A stretch of 33,188 bases of DNA from Clostridia bacterium (GTDB lineage: Bacteria > Bacillota > Clostridia > Christensenellales > Aristaeellaceae): NCBI GenBank assembly GCA_017469025.1, contig JAFUHD010000072.1, forward strand, positions 1 to 33,188. Reading direction: 5' to 3'. Position numbers and translations under genes: made by a program. This document shows, piece after piece, positions 7,208 to 14,609 of the stretch (the stretch's first letter is position 1; every line of letters starts with the position of its first letter). The notes below the pieces were generated by a model that ran no database searches, was not told the origin of the DNA, and was given only the letters and a program-made list of their open reading frames with translations.

Positions 7208-7983
7208 TGCAGGTATCCGAAAAAATAAGACACTGGTTCATTGCCGCCGCAATAGCCGCACTGCTCTTCTGGTGTGCTGCGGACATTGACTGGAGCACTT
7301 TCCGTTATTTCTCCTGGGGCAGCTTCAAAGGCACCATGTCAAGCCTTCTGCATCCCGACTGGTCAGCCTTTTATACGGGAAGCACTGAGGATATCTTTTC
7401 CCTGATGCTCATGACCATCGCCATCGGTTTCTTCGGTACGTCCATTGGAACGATTCTGGCAGTTCCATTCACCCTGCTTTCTGCCCGAAACCTCTGGCAT
7501 AATCCTGTCATTCCCCGTATTGGAAAGTTTGTTCTGGATGTTCTTCGGGCCTTTCCTGAACTGGTCTATGCCATCATATTCATCAAAGTTGTCGGTCCCG
7601 GTCCCTTTGCCGGTGTTCTGGCAATCGGAATCCATCAGGTTGGCATGATGGGAAAGCTTTTTACCGAGGAAATGGAGCGTATGGACGAAACTGCCGTGGA
7701 AGCCTGTCACGCTGTTGGTGCAAATGGCATTCAAACCATGTTCTATGCACGCATTCCCCAGCTCATGCCCATCTATGCCTCTCTTGCACTCAATCATTTT
7801 GAAATTGCTGTCCGTTCCGCATCTACGCTTGGTCTTGTCGGTGCCGGAGGCATTGGCGCAACACTGATTTTTGCCATTCAGGCAGCCCGCTGGCCGCGTG
7901 TCAGCATTATCCTTCTGACAGTGATTGTTACGGTGTTTCTTCTGGATCTGCTTACCTCATGGATACGGAAAAAGCTTCAGTAA
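7204..7983 (+). CDS. phnE: phosphonate-type ABC transporter permease 2
   Basis: This second PhnE paralogue is also 259 residues. It carries the EAA-type loop (VEACHAVGANGIQT), VGAGGIGATLIFAIQ and the same membrane layout as permease 1. The pair most likely forms a heterodimeric channel, a known arrangement in Gram-positive phosphonate transporters. Its start overlaps the preceding stop by ATGA. It ends the operon. Only a weak hairpin (8006-8023) follows before the cobalamin riboswitch promoter. Confidence 0.88.
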   Translation: MMQVSEKIRHWFIAAAIAALLFWCAADIDWSTFRYFSWGSFKGTMSSLLHPDWSAFYTGSTEDIFSLMLMTIAIGFFGTSIGTILAVPFTLLSARNLWHNPVIPRIGKFVLDVLRAFPELVYAIIFIKVVGPGPFAGVLAIGIHQVGMMGKLFTEEMERMDETAVEACHAVGANGIQTMFYARIPQLMPIYASLALNHFEIAVRSASTLGLVGAGGIGATLIFAIQAARWPRVSIILLTVIVTVFLLDLLTSWIRKKLQ

Positions 7984-8005
7984 TCTTATTCATCTGACCG
8001 ATAAA

Positions 8006-8023
8006 GGCGCATCTGAATGTGCC
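8006..8023 (+). terminator. weak hairpin after phnE
   Basis: GGCGCAT (8006-8012) and ATGTGCC (8017-8023) form seven pairs, including one G-U, around a CTGA loop. No U tract follows, so it may only be a stabilising 3' hairpin or a poor terminator. Confidence 0.3.
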
Positions 8024-8052
8024 TGTCCCGACCGTCAACATTTTCAAAAGCG

Positions 8053-8082
8053 TTGACGCTGTCCCTTCCGTTATGATAGAAT
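8053..8082 (+). promoter_or_regulatory. promoter of the riboswitch/btuF transcript
   Basis: TTGACG (8053-8058) and TAGAAT (8077-8082) are 18 bases apart, with a start expected near 8089, just before the first riboswitch stem. The -35 is one arm of an inverted repeat (CGTCAAC at 8033-8039, GTTGACG at 8052-8058), which could be an operator or chance. Confidence 0.6.
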
Positions 8083-8106
8083 CCCTCCTGCATTAAAAAT
8101 TGAATA

Positions 8107-8296
8107 TGCAGATACGGTGCCCGGGGATTGGACGTCGTCCAATGGGTCCGGGTGAAAAGGGAAGCCGGTGCAAATCCGGAGCAACAGCCATTACTGTAAT
8201 GAATGTTATGGGATGCAGATGCCATTGAAATCTTTTCGAGAAGGCGCATTCCTGGGCAAAGCCGCATTCTGAGCCAGGAGACCTGCCCTGTCTGCA
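8107..8296 (+). ncRNA. cobalamin (AdoCbl-type) riboswitch
   Basis: The conserved landmarks of the cobalamin riboswitch family (Rfam RF00174) are present in order: ATACGGTGC at the 5' side, the GAAGCCGGTGCAAATCCGGAGC core (8161-8182), CATTACTGTAATG and the B12 box GAGCCAGGAGACCTGCC (8271-8287). TGCAGA (8107-8112) pairs with TCTGCA (8291-8296) to close the outer stem P1. Ligand binding is known to turn expression of downstream genes off. Here those are a btuF-like transporter gene and probably the following btu/cbi genes. A downstream element (GGGCAGG, 8312-8318) can pair with CCTGCCC of the B12 box (8282-8288), a likely switching helix. Coordinates are approximate to a few bases. Confidence 0.93.
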
Positions 8297-8373
8297 AGAT
8301 CTGGATTTCTTGGGCAGGGGAGAATGAAAGTCACAAAGCATGCGGTTGCTTACCGGTTTCTTTGTCTATCCTT

Positions 8374-8407
8374 GCCATCATTCATAGAATGATGGCTTTT
8401 GTATTGT
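8374..8407 (+). terminator. intrinsic terminator of the riboswitch expression platform
   Basis: A perfect ten-pair stem (8374-8383 with 8387-8396) closes an ATA loop and is followed by TTTTGTATTGT. It lies between the riboswitch and btuF and is positioned to stop transcription when cobalamin is bound. Because it sits ~80 bases past the aptamer, the switch must act through intermediate pairing rather than direct P1 overlap. Confidence 0.85.
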
Positions 8408-8497
8408 ATGGGTGCTGCATGTCATCCGGACTGTGTCCGGCAGTGAAGCATCCCCTTCCCTCCTGATTCAGGTACTATTTATTGAGGAGGGTCGAAT

Positions 8498-9604
8498 ATG
8501 AAACGACTGATTTCCCTGTTTGCACTTGTTTGTCTTCTGATCACTGCATCTGTCAGCCTGGCAGACATACCAGCCTGTCTCACTTCCACCGGCACCATGA
8601 CGCTTGAGTATGCCACCCAGTTTACGGTTGATTACTGTGAGGGCGGTTATGCCCTTATCACCAATTCAGATGGTGCCCGGTTTTTGACCATACCGGAAGG
8701 CGCTGCACTGCCCGAAGGTCTGGACGCTGACATCGTTCCGCTTCAGTTGCCGCTTTCCAATCTGCTCATTTCCTCAACGCCTGTCACCAGTCTGATCAAT
8801 GCCATCGGCGGACTGGATGCAGTCACGATGACGACACAGGAATACGATGGCTGGTATATTGAAGATGTAAAAGCGGCTATGGATGCCGGAAAACTCACTT
8901 ATATCGGCAGTTACAAAGAGCCTGATTTTGAGGTACTTGCCTCTAACCCGCCGCCGTTTTCCGTCTTCTCCACCATGCTTGACAGCGTACCGGATGTTGC
9001 AGAAAAGCTGACCGAACTTGGTATCCCCTATATGCGCGATACCTCCAGCCAGGAAACACATCCGCTCGGACGTATGGAATGGATTAAGCTGTACGGTCTT
9101 CTGCTTGGAAAAGAAGCTGAAGCTGAAGCCTATTACAATGAACAGAAAGCCATTGTGGATGGTATTGATGCAGCGAATGCCGGCAAGACTGTAGCGATGT
9201 TCTACATCACCAGCAAGGGCGATCTTTACACACGGCGTGCCGGTGACTACATGGTCAAAATGCTCGAACTGGCCGGCGGTTCTTATGTACCTGCCGGTCT
9301 GGAACCGGAAAAGAGCGGCACCATGAAAATCGAACCGGAGGAATTCTATGCAACGGCTGGCGATGCGGACTGCATCGTTTACATCTGGAGCATGGGCGGC
9401 AAACCGGACAGCATGGATGCATTCCTTTCCCGCAGTGAAATTCTGAAGGACTTCAAAGCTGTAAAAGACGGACAGGTCTGGTTCACCACACCTGACTATT
9501 TCCAGATTTCTGATTCTCTTGGCAGTATGATCCTTGACTTCAACAAGATGCTGACGGATGACGGATCGGCAGAAGCCTTTACCTACCTGTTTAAGCTGAA
9601 GTAA
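8498..9604 (+). CDS. btuF: corrinoid ABC transporter substrate-binding protein (BtuF-like)
   Basis: This 368-residue secreted protein is of the BtuF/FepB (fold III) binding class. Its signal peptide ends SVSLA and has no lipobox Cys at the cleavage site. The mature part has the two-lobed pattern: an N-terminal lobe with STPVTSLINAIGGLD, a helix around EKLTELGIPYMRDTSSQETHPLGRMEW, then ALINEQ-like AYYNEQKAIVDGI and a C-terminal lobe. Position directly behind a cobalamin riboswitch argues for a corrinoid ligand over a siderophore. GGAGGG precedes the ATG. A terminator follows immediately, so the gene may be expressed more strongly than btuC and btuD further on. Confidence 0.82.
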   Translation: MKRLISLFALVCLLITASVSLADIPACLTSTGTMTLEYATQFTVDYCEGGYALITNSDGARFLTIPEGAALPEGLDADIVPLQLPLSNLLISSTPVTSLINAIGGLDAVTMTTQEYDGWYIEDVKAAMDAGKLTYIGSYKEPDFEVLASNPPPFSVFSTMLDSVPDVAEKLTELGIPYMRDTSSQETHPLGRMEWIKLYGLLLGKEAEAEAYYNEQKAIVDGIDAANAGKTVAMFYITSKGDLYTRRAGDYMVKMLELAGGSYVPAGLEPEKSGTMKIEPEEFYATAGDADCIVYIWSMGGKPDSMDAFLSRSEILKDFKAVKDGQVWFTTPDYFQISDSLGSMILDFNKMLTDDGSAEAFTYLFKLK

Positions 9605-9612
9605 TCCCTGTG

Positions 9613-9648
9613 CAGATCCGAAACCCGCTTTCGGATCTGTCCATTTTT
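9613..9648 (+). terminator. intrinsic terminator after btuF
   Basis: An eleven-pair perfect stem, CAGATCCGAAA (9613-9623) with TTTCGGATCTG (9629-9639), is followed by TCCATTTTT. It should end or attenuate the btuF transcript before the MATE gene. The stem is symmetric and A-rich on the other side, so it may work in both directions. Confidence 0.85.
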
Positions 9649-9727
9649 ATAACTGTCAGTCAAATGTCTGGTACTTGCTGCAGTCACGCGGTATAATTCG
9701 GCAGATTCTTTTTCCCGAGTTGATTGC

Positions 9728-11068
9728 ATGTCCCGTTCCATTGACTTTACACACGGAAACATCCGCTGTTCCCTGGTCCAGTTTGCCTTCCCCTTTTTCC
9801 TGATCAGCCTGATCCAGTCCATGTACAATATTGCGGACATTATGGTCGTCGGCAGATTCTGTGGAAATGCAGGTATTGCTGCCACTTCCATTGCAGGAAG
9901 CCTGACGAATTCACTGACATACGCCATCATTGCGCTGTGTAACGGCGGTGCCATCATGGTCGCCCAGTATGCGGGCAGAAAAAGCAGTGAAGATATTCTC
10001 GATACTTCATCCACGCTGTTTTCTCTTTCTTTTGTGCTTGCCATTGCCGTCTCCGTACTGTTCTATGTGCTGACGCCCGCCATCTTTCATGCGCTGAACA
10101 CGCCTGACGCGGTCTTTGACAGTGTGCAGCAGTATTTCAGGATTTGTCTCACTGGATTTGTCTTTATCTTCGGATATAACGCGCTTGCATCCATCATGCG
10201 CGGCCTCGGTGATTCCAGAACGCCAATGTACTTTGCGGTTGCCTCATGTCTGCTCAACATCCTGCTGGATCTGCTGCTTGTCGGATACATGGGCATGGGT
10301 ATTGCAGGCGCAGCCATTGCAACTGTGATCTCGCAGGCAGCCTCCTTTTTCGGATTCATCGTATGCCTTCAGGTCACCGGTGTCACCGGATTCCGGTTGT
10401 TCCCGTTCCGGCTGAATCGGCACAAAGCCCTGATGATTCTGAAACTTGGGATCCCGGGAGCTGTTCAGAATGTCGTTGTTTCCGGCGGATTCCTGATGGT
10501 TTCATCCATTACCAATACACTGGGCATCAGTGCTGCCTCAGGCGTTGCGGTTGCCAGCAAAATCAACAATATCTGCCAGATGCCGGCCGACGCCATAGGG
10601 ACGGCAGCCTCGTCCATGGTTGGTCAAAATGTCGGCAGCCGGAATTATGACCGTGCAAGACAGACCATGCGCAGCGCCATTGTCATCAGTCTGATAATCG
10701 GCATCGCTGCCTTTATTCCCGTACAGATTATCCCGCTCAGACTTCTCAGTCTCCTGACAACAGATCCGGATGTCCTTGCACAGGCGCTTCCATATCTGCG
10801 CGTCACCTCACTTGACTATCTTCTGGTTGCCATGGTGTTCCCGCTCAATGCCCTTTGTAACGGCTCTGGCCACACCATGTTCACCATGATTCCATCCATT
10901 GTCTCATCTGTTATCGCTCGCGTTCCAGTAGCTGCCTTCTGCTTTTCTGTGCTGGGACTTGGCATCACGGGTGTTGGTATTTCCACACCCACAGGAACCA
11001 CCAGTGCCATTCTCATCTGCACTGCCTACTATCTCAGCAACCACTGGTGCAGCGATACCATCGACTGA
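9728..11068 (+). CDS. MATE-family exporter
   Basis: This 446-residue membrane protein is predicted to have 12 helices. It shows MATE hallmarks: NIADIMVVGRFCG in helix 1, SIAGSLTNSLTYAI, the ASIMRGLGDSRTPMY loop and the second-half repeat VASKINNICQMPADAIGTAASSMVGQN. MATE proteins export drugs or metabolites using a Na+ or H+ gradient; the substrate cannot be read. The ATG is only weakly supported by a ribosome site (GAG 8 bases upstream). A TATAAT at 9692-9697 lacks a good -35. It lies between btuF and btuC, separated from btuF by a strong terminator. It is either an unrelated insertion into the btu set or a partner in corrinoid or precursor handling, which is speculation. Confidence 0.85.
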   Translation: MSRSIDFTHGNIRCSLVQFAFPFFLISLIQSMYNIADIMVVGRFCGNAGIAATSIAGSLTNSLTYAIIALCNGGAIMVAQYAGRKSSEDILDTSSTLFSLSFVLAIAVSVLFYVLTPAIFHALNTPDAVFDSVQQYFRICLTGFVFIFGYNALASIMRGLGDSRTPMYFAVASCLLNILLDLLLVGYMGMGIAGAAIATVISQAASFFGFIVCLQVTGVTGFRLFPFRLNRHKALMILKLGIPGAVQNVVVSGGFLMVSSITNTLGISAASGVAVASKINNICQMPADAIGTAASSMVGQNVGSRNYDRARQTMRSAIVISLIIGIAAFIPVQIIPLRLLSLLTTDPDVLAQALPYLRVTSLDYLLVAMVFPLNALCNGSGHTMFTMIPSIVSSVIARVPVAAFCFSVLGLGITGVGISTPTGTTSAILICTAYYLSNHWCSDTID

Positions 11069-11174
11069 ACGCAGTTCTTTTAAGGCGGCTGCCTGAGCTG
11101 TCGCTGCCAGCTCCTCCGTAATTGTCCCCTTCTCTTTCGCCCAACATATAACCGATATCATCTCCAGATCAGTC

Positions 11175-12197
11175 ATGAAACATATTAAATTCCGCATTCC
11201 CCTTATCTACTGTCTGCTGGTATCTGCATTCTTTGCCATTCTGGTGCTGAATGTAAATACCGGCAGTCTTTCCATTTCACCTGGCGAAATCTTCCGGATT
11301 CTGCTGCATGGCAGTGACGGTTCAAAAGCGGCAAACGTTATTTGGAAAATACGGCTTCCCCGTCTTCTGGCTGCAGCTGTTCTTGGCGGCGCGCTCAGCG
11401 TTTCCGGTTACCTTCTGCAGACCTTTTTCAGAAACCCCATAGCAGGACCTTATGTACTTGGCATCTCCAGCGGCGCCAAAATGCTCGTAGGCCTTCTTAT
11501 GGTCTTTGTCCTGCGCGTCAGGTCAGGCGTCCCTTTTTATGTTCAGATGGGAGCCTCTTTTCTCGGTTCCATTCTGGTCACAGGATTTGTTCTCCTTTTT
11601 GCCAGACGTGTCAGAAACATGTCGAGTCTTCTGGTCCTGGGAATCATGATCGGCAGCATCTGCACAGCCATCACGGACTTTATCATCACATTTGCAGATG
11701 AATCCAACGTTGCCAATCTGCACAGCTGGAGTATGGGCAGCTTTTCCGCCGTTTCCTTCCATAATCTGCACATAGCATCTGCTGTTGTTTTCATTTCCGT
11801 CTTTTGTGCATTTCTGTTGTCAAAACCGATCTCCGCCTATCAGCTGGGGGAAAACTATGCCGCAAGCATGGGTGTCCCCGTAAAAGCATTCCGTATCGCA
11901 CTGATTGGGCTTTCCAGTCTCCTTTCTGCCAGCGTCACAGCCCTGTCCGGACCAATCTCCTTCGTCGGCGTTGCGGTTCCCCATATTACAAAGCTGCTGT
12001 TTGGTACAGCCGTACCGGTTGTCATCATTCCAGGCGCTTTCCTGATGGGTTCCATCTTCTGTATGGGCTGTGACCTCATTGCAAGAACAGCTTTTGCACC
12101 TTCCGAACTGGCAATCAGCACAGTAACCGCCATATTCGGCGCACCGGTTGTCATCATCCTCATGCTCAAGCGGCAAAGGAGGCATGAACTTGGCTGA
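11175..12197 (+). CDS. btuC: corrinoid ABC transporter permease (FecCD family)
   Basis: This 340-residue FecCD-family permease has about ten hydrophobic segments. It shows the family signatures RLPRLLAAAVLGGALSVSG, the QTFFRNPIAGPYVLGISSGA stretch, and GPISFVGVAVPHI in the ATPase-coupling region. It forms the channel for BtuF and BtuD. Corrinoid use is inferred from the riboswitch and the following cobalamin genes, because siderophore permeases look the same. The ATG at 11175 has no clear ribosome site and follows the MATE gene after 106 bases, so the start is less certain than most. Its end overlaps the btuD start. Confidence 0.87.
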   Translation: MKHIKFRIPLIYCLLVSAFFAILVLNVNTGSLSISPGEIFRILLHGSDGSKAANVIWKIRLPRLLAAAVLGGALSVSGYLLQTFFRNPIAGPYVLGISSGAKMLVGLLMVFVLRVRSGVPFYVQMGASFLGSILVTGFVLLFARRVRNMSSLLVLGIMIGSICTAITDFIITFADESNVANLHSWSMGSFSAVSFHNLHIASAVVFISVFCAFLLSKPISAYQLGENYAASMGVPVKAFRIALIGLSSLLSASVTALSGPISFVGVAVPHITKLLFGTAVPVVIIPGAFLMGSIFCMGCDLIARTAFAPSELAISTVTAIFGAPVVIILMLKRQRRHELG

Positions 12198-13311
12198 ATG
12201 CTATTCATTCATGGCATCCGGAATGGCTGTCGGATATCACGGTAAAGCCCTGATCCGGGATATTTCCTTTGAACTGCCAAAGGGACAGATTCTGACACTC
12301 ATCGGTCCAAACGGGGCAGGCAAGTCAACGATTCTGAAGACGATTACAAGACAGCTTTCCCCTGTTGCCGGCACAATTTACCTGGGACAGCAGAACATTC
12401 ATGCCCTGTCCGGCGATGCGCTTGCCAGACAGATGTCAGTTCTGCTGACAGAACGTATCCATCCTGAAATGATGACCTGCTTCGATGTGGCCGCCATGGG
12501 ACGTTACCCCTTCACCGGACGGTTCGGCCGGCTCAGCAGCCGGGACCGTGAGTTGGTTCATACCACACTCAGCCGTGTCGGCGCTGATGATCTGGCCGAC
12601 CGCGATTTTCTAGAAATCAGCGACGGTCAGCGCCAGCGTATTCTGCTTGCACGTGCCTTGTGCCAGGAACCTGAGGTGCTTGTGTTGGATGAGCCCACCT
12701 CCTTTCTGGATATCCGGTACAAGATTGACCTTTTGGATATCCTGCTGGAAGAAACGCGACGCCGCCAGCTTACTGTCATCCTTTCCCTGCATGAGATCGA
12801 TCTCGCCGAGAAAATATCAGATCTGGTCCTGTGTGTCAAAGGAGACCACATATGGCGCTTCGGTCCGCCCGAAGCCATTTTTCGGGATGAAATCATCTCA
12901 GAGCTTTACAGCCTGAACCATGGCACCTATCTGACTCGCCGCGGCAGTGTCGAACTTTCCCGTCCTGAGGGCACGCCGTCCATTTTTGTCATTGGGGGTG
13001 GAGGGTATGGAATTCCGCATTACCGTGCACTCGCCAGAAAACGCGTTGCATTTGCTGCCGGCATTCTCTTTGAAAATGATCTGGAAACAGATCTGGCCCG
13101 CACACTGGCCGCCCGCATCATAACTGTTCCCGCTTTTACAGGCATCATGGACGAAGTCTGGCAGGACGCCTGGCAGACGATTCAAAACTGCTGCGCAGTA
13201 CTGGATGCCGGTACTCCCATAGGTTCACTGAATCTGACAAACAGCCGCCTTCTGCAGGCTGCAGAAAAAAGCGGCAAACGAGTCGTGAGGCACATACATG
13301 AACTTGATTGA
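12184..13311 (+). CDS. btuD: corrinoid ABC transporter ATPase with extra C-terminal domain
   Basis: This is a FecE/BtuD-class ATPase with Walker A GPNGAGKST (41-49), signature ISDGQRQR (from 145) and Walker B VLVLDEPT (catalytic Glu 170). About 255 residues complete the usual ATPase. Here another ~110 residues follow, with a glycine-rich IGGGGYGIPHYRAL (from 270), FAAGILFENDLETDLA and a C-terminal RVVRHIHE. It looks like a Rossmann-like alpha/beta domain of unknown role. It lacks the CbiZ amidohydrolase pattern. AAAGGAGG (12175-12182) is only one base before ATG 12184 but seven bases before an in-frame TTG at 12190. TTG may be the true start. The gene overlaps btuC and cbiET. Confidence 0.85.
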   Translation: MNLAECYSFMASGMAVGYHGKALIRDISFELPKGQILTLIGPNGAGKSTILKTITRQLSPVAGTIYLGQQNIHALSGDALARQMSVLLTERIHPEMMTCFDVAAMGRYPFTGRFGRLSSRDRELVHTTLSRVGADDLADRDFLEISDGQRQRILLARALCQEPEVLVLDEPTSFLDIRYKIDLLDILLEETRRRQLTVILSLHEIDLAEKISDLVLCVKGDHIWRFGPPEAIFRDEIISELYSLNHGTYLTRRGSVELSRPEGTPSIFVIGGGGYGIPHYRALARKRVAFAAGILFENDLETDLARTLAARIITVPAFTGIMDEVWQDAWQTIQNCCAVLDAGTPIGSLNLTNSRLLQAAEKSGKRVVRHIHELD

Positions 13312-14506
13312 CATCATCGGAGCAGGACCGGGAGAGCCGGGCCAGATGACACTCGCTGCCAGGGCAGCACTGGATAGAGCAGATATCGTTTTCGCCGCAC
13401 CGCGATTCCGGACGCTTGTCAGGCAGGACCAGCAGTGGCACAGTCTTCTGCCCTTCAGCGAGACAATGGAACAGCTCTCCTGTCTCCTTAACAGTCCAGT
13501 GCAGATTGCTGTTCTTGTGTCCGGTGATACCGGTCTTTACAGCTTTCTTTCTCTCCTGACAAGGCGTTTCGGCAGGGAGCAGCTTCGTATCTTTCCAGGA
13601 ATCAGCAGTATTCAGTTATTCTGTGCCCGTCTGGGGATATCCTGGCAGGATGCCTGTATTCATTCACTGCACGGACGCAGTCTCCCGCCTGAGGCTGTCT
13701 GTCACCTGATCCGGACACATGCAAAGACTTTTTTCCTGCTGGACAGTGAACATGATCCAAACTGGATACATGGGATCCTGGCTGCCGGCGGTCTTAATGA
13801 TGTCCGGCTGACCGTTGCAGAACGTCTCTCAGAGCCGGATGAACAGATCGGCCGGTACGAACCACGGTCCTATGATCCTTTGTCCATCCTGCTGATCCAA
13901 AATGATCATCCCTCGGCTGGACTGCCGCAGATCGGACTGCCCGACAGCGCATTTTACCGCAACCGGACACCCATGACCAAACAGGAAATCCGCATTCAGA
14001 TTCTCTGCAGGCTGAATCTGCCGCAAAACGCGGTTGTATGGGATATTGGGGCTGGGACCGGCAGCATTACTGTGGAAGCAGCCAGGCAATGTCCATACGG
14101 CCAGGTATACGCGATAGAAAAGGATGAAGATGCCTTCATCGCACTGCAGGAAAACATCCACAGATTTTATCTGCAGAATGTCACGCTGTGCAAAGGAACA
14201 GCACCGGATGCCCTCCGGGCACTGCCGGCGCCTACGCACGTCTTCATTGGCGGAACCGGCGGACAGATGGATGCCGTGCTTGACCTGCTGGAATCATGCC
14301 ATACACCGGTACGTCTCTGTGCCACAGCCATTACCATGGAAAGCGCCTTTATTCTTACCCGGCGGCTCGGAAAATATCCGGACAATTCGGTTGTCCAGAT
14401 TGCTGTTTCCCGGATAGAAACCATCGGCGAAAGCCATATGCTCCGGGCACAGAATCCTGTCTTTCTCTTTACTGCCTCAATAAACACTGTCGTCCCTCTA
14501 CAGTAG
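13298..14506 (+). CDS. cbiET: fused cobalt-precorrin-7 C5-methyltransferase / precorrin-8 C15-methyltransferase-decarboxylase (CbiE-CbiT)
   Basis: This 402-residue bifunctional enzyme corresponds to CobL. The CbiE part (about 1-205) opens with IDIIGAGPGEPGQMT and has VLVSGDTGLYSF and FPGISSIQLFCARLG, the tetrapyrrole methylase pattern. The CbiT part (from about 226) has the class I methyltransferase glycine motif VWDIGAGTGSITVEAA (near 245) and AIEKDEDA. It methylates C5 and C15 of the corrin ring and removes the C12 acetate carboxyl. GAGG precedes the ATG, which overlaps the end of btuD by 14 bases, tying transport and synthesis in one transcript. Separate cbiE and cbiT are also common; fusion is an established variant. 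Confidence 0.93.
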   Translation: MNLIDIIGAGPGEPGQMTLAARAALDRADIVFAAPRFRTLVRQDQQWHSLLPFSETMEQLSCLLNSPVQIAVLVSGDTGLYSFLSLLTRRFGREQLRIFPGISSIQLFCARLGISWQDACIHSLHGRSLPPEAVCHLIRTHAKTFFLLDSEHDPNWIHGILAAGGLNDVRLTVAERLSEPDEQIGRYEPRSYDPLSILLIQNDHPSAGLPQIGLPDSAFYRNRTPMTKQEIRIQILCRLNLPQNAVVWDIGAGTGSITVEAARQCPYGQVYAIEKDEDAFIALQENIHRFYLQNVTLCKGTAPDALRALPAPTHVFIGGTGGQMDAVLDLLESCHTPVRLCATAITMESAFILTRRLGKYPDNSVVQIAVSRIETIGESHMLRAQNPVFLFTASINTVVPLQ

Positions 14507-14527
14507 GCAGGATGCCGCCCGTCCTGC
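14507..14527 (+). other. intercistronic hairpin between cbiET and cbiF
   Basis: GCAGGA (14507-14512) pairs with TCCTGC (14522-14527) immediately after the cbiET stop. A near-palindrome, GCATTCCGAATGC, follows at 14536-14548. No U tract follows, so this is more likely RNA structure affecting stability or coupling than a terminator. Confidence 0.3.
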
Positions 14528-14609
14528 ATCGGCAAGCATTCCGAATGCAGCTATATTTTCCGCAGTGTTGTCAGAATGGCAAAAGCCGCAGTTTCTGAAA
14601 GGAACCGCC

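Noticed and set aside
9675..9697. Promoter for the MATE gene (TATAAT at 9692-9697)
   Set aside because: The -10 is perfect but no acceptable -35 lies 15-19 bases upstream and there is no extended -10 TG.
10904..11197. Minus-strand ORF across the MATE-btuC junction with a plausible-looking helical stretch
   Set aside because: It is mostly antisense to MATE and btuC, has no ribosome site, and matches nothing I know; the MATE frame is clearly the real one.
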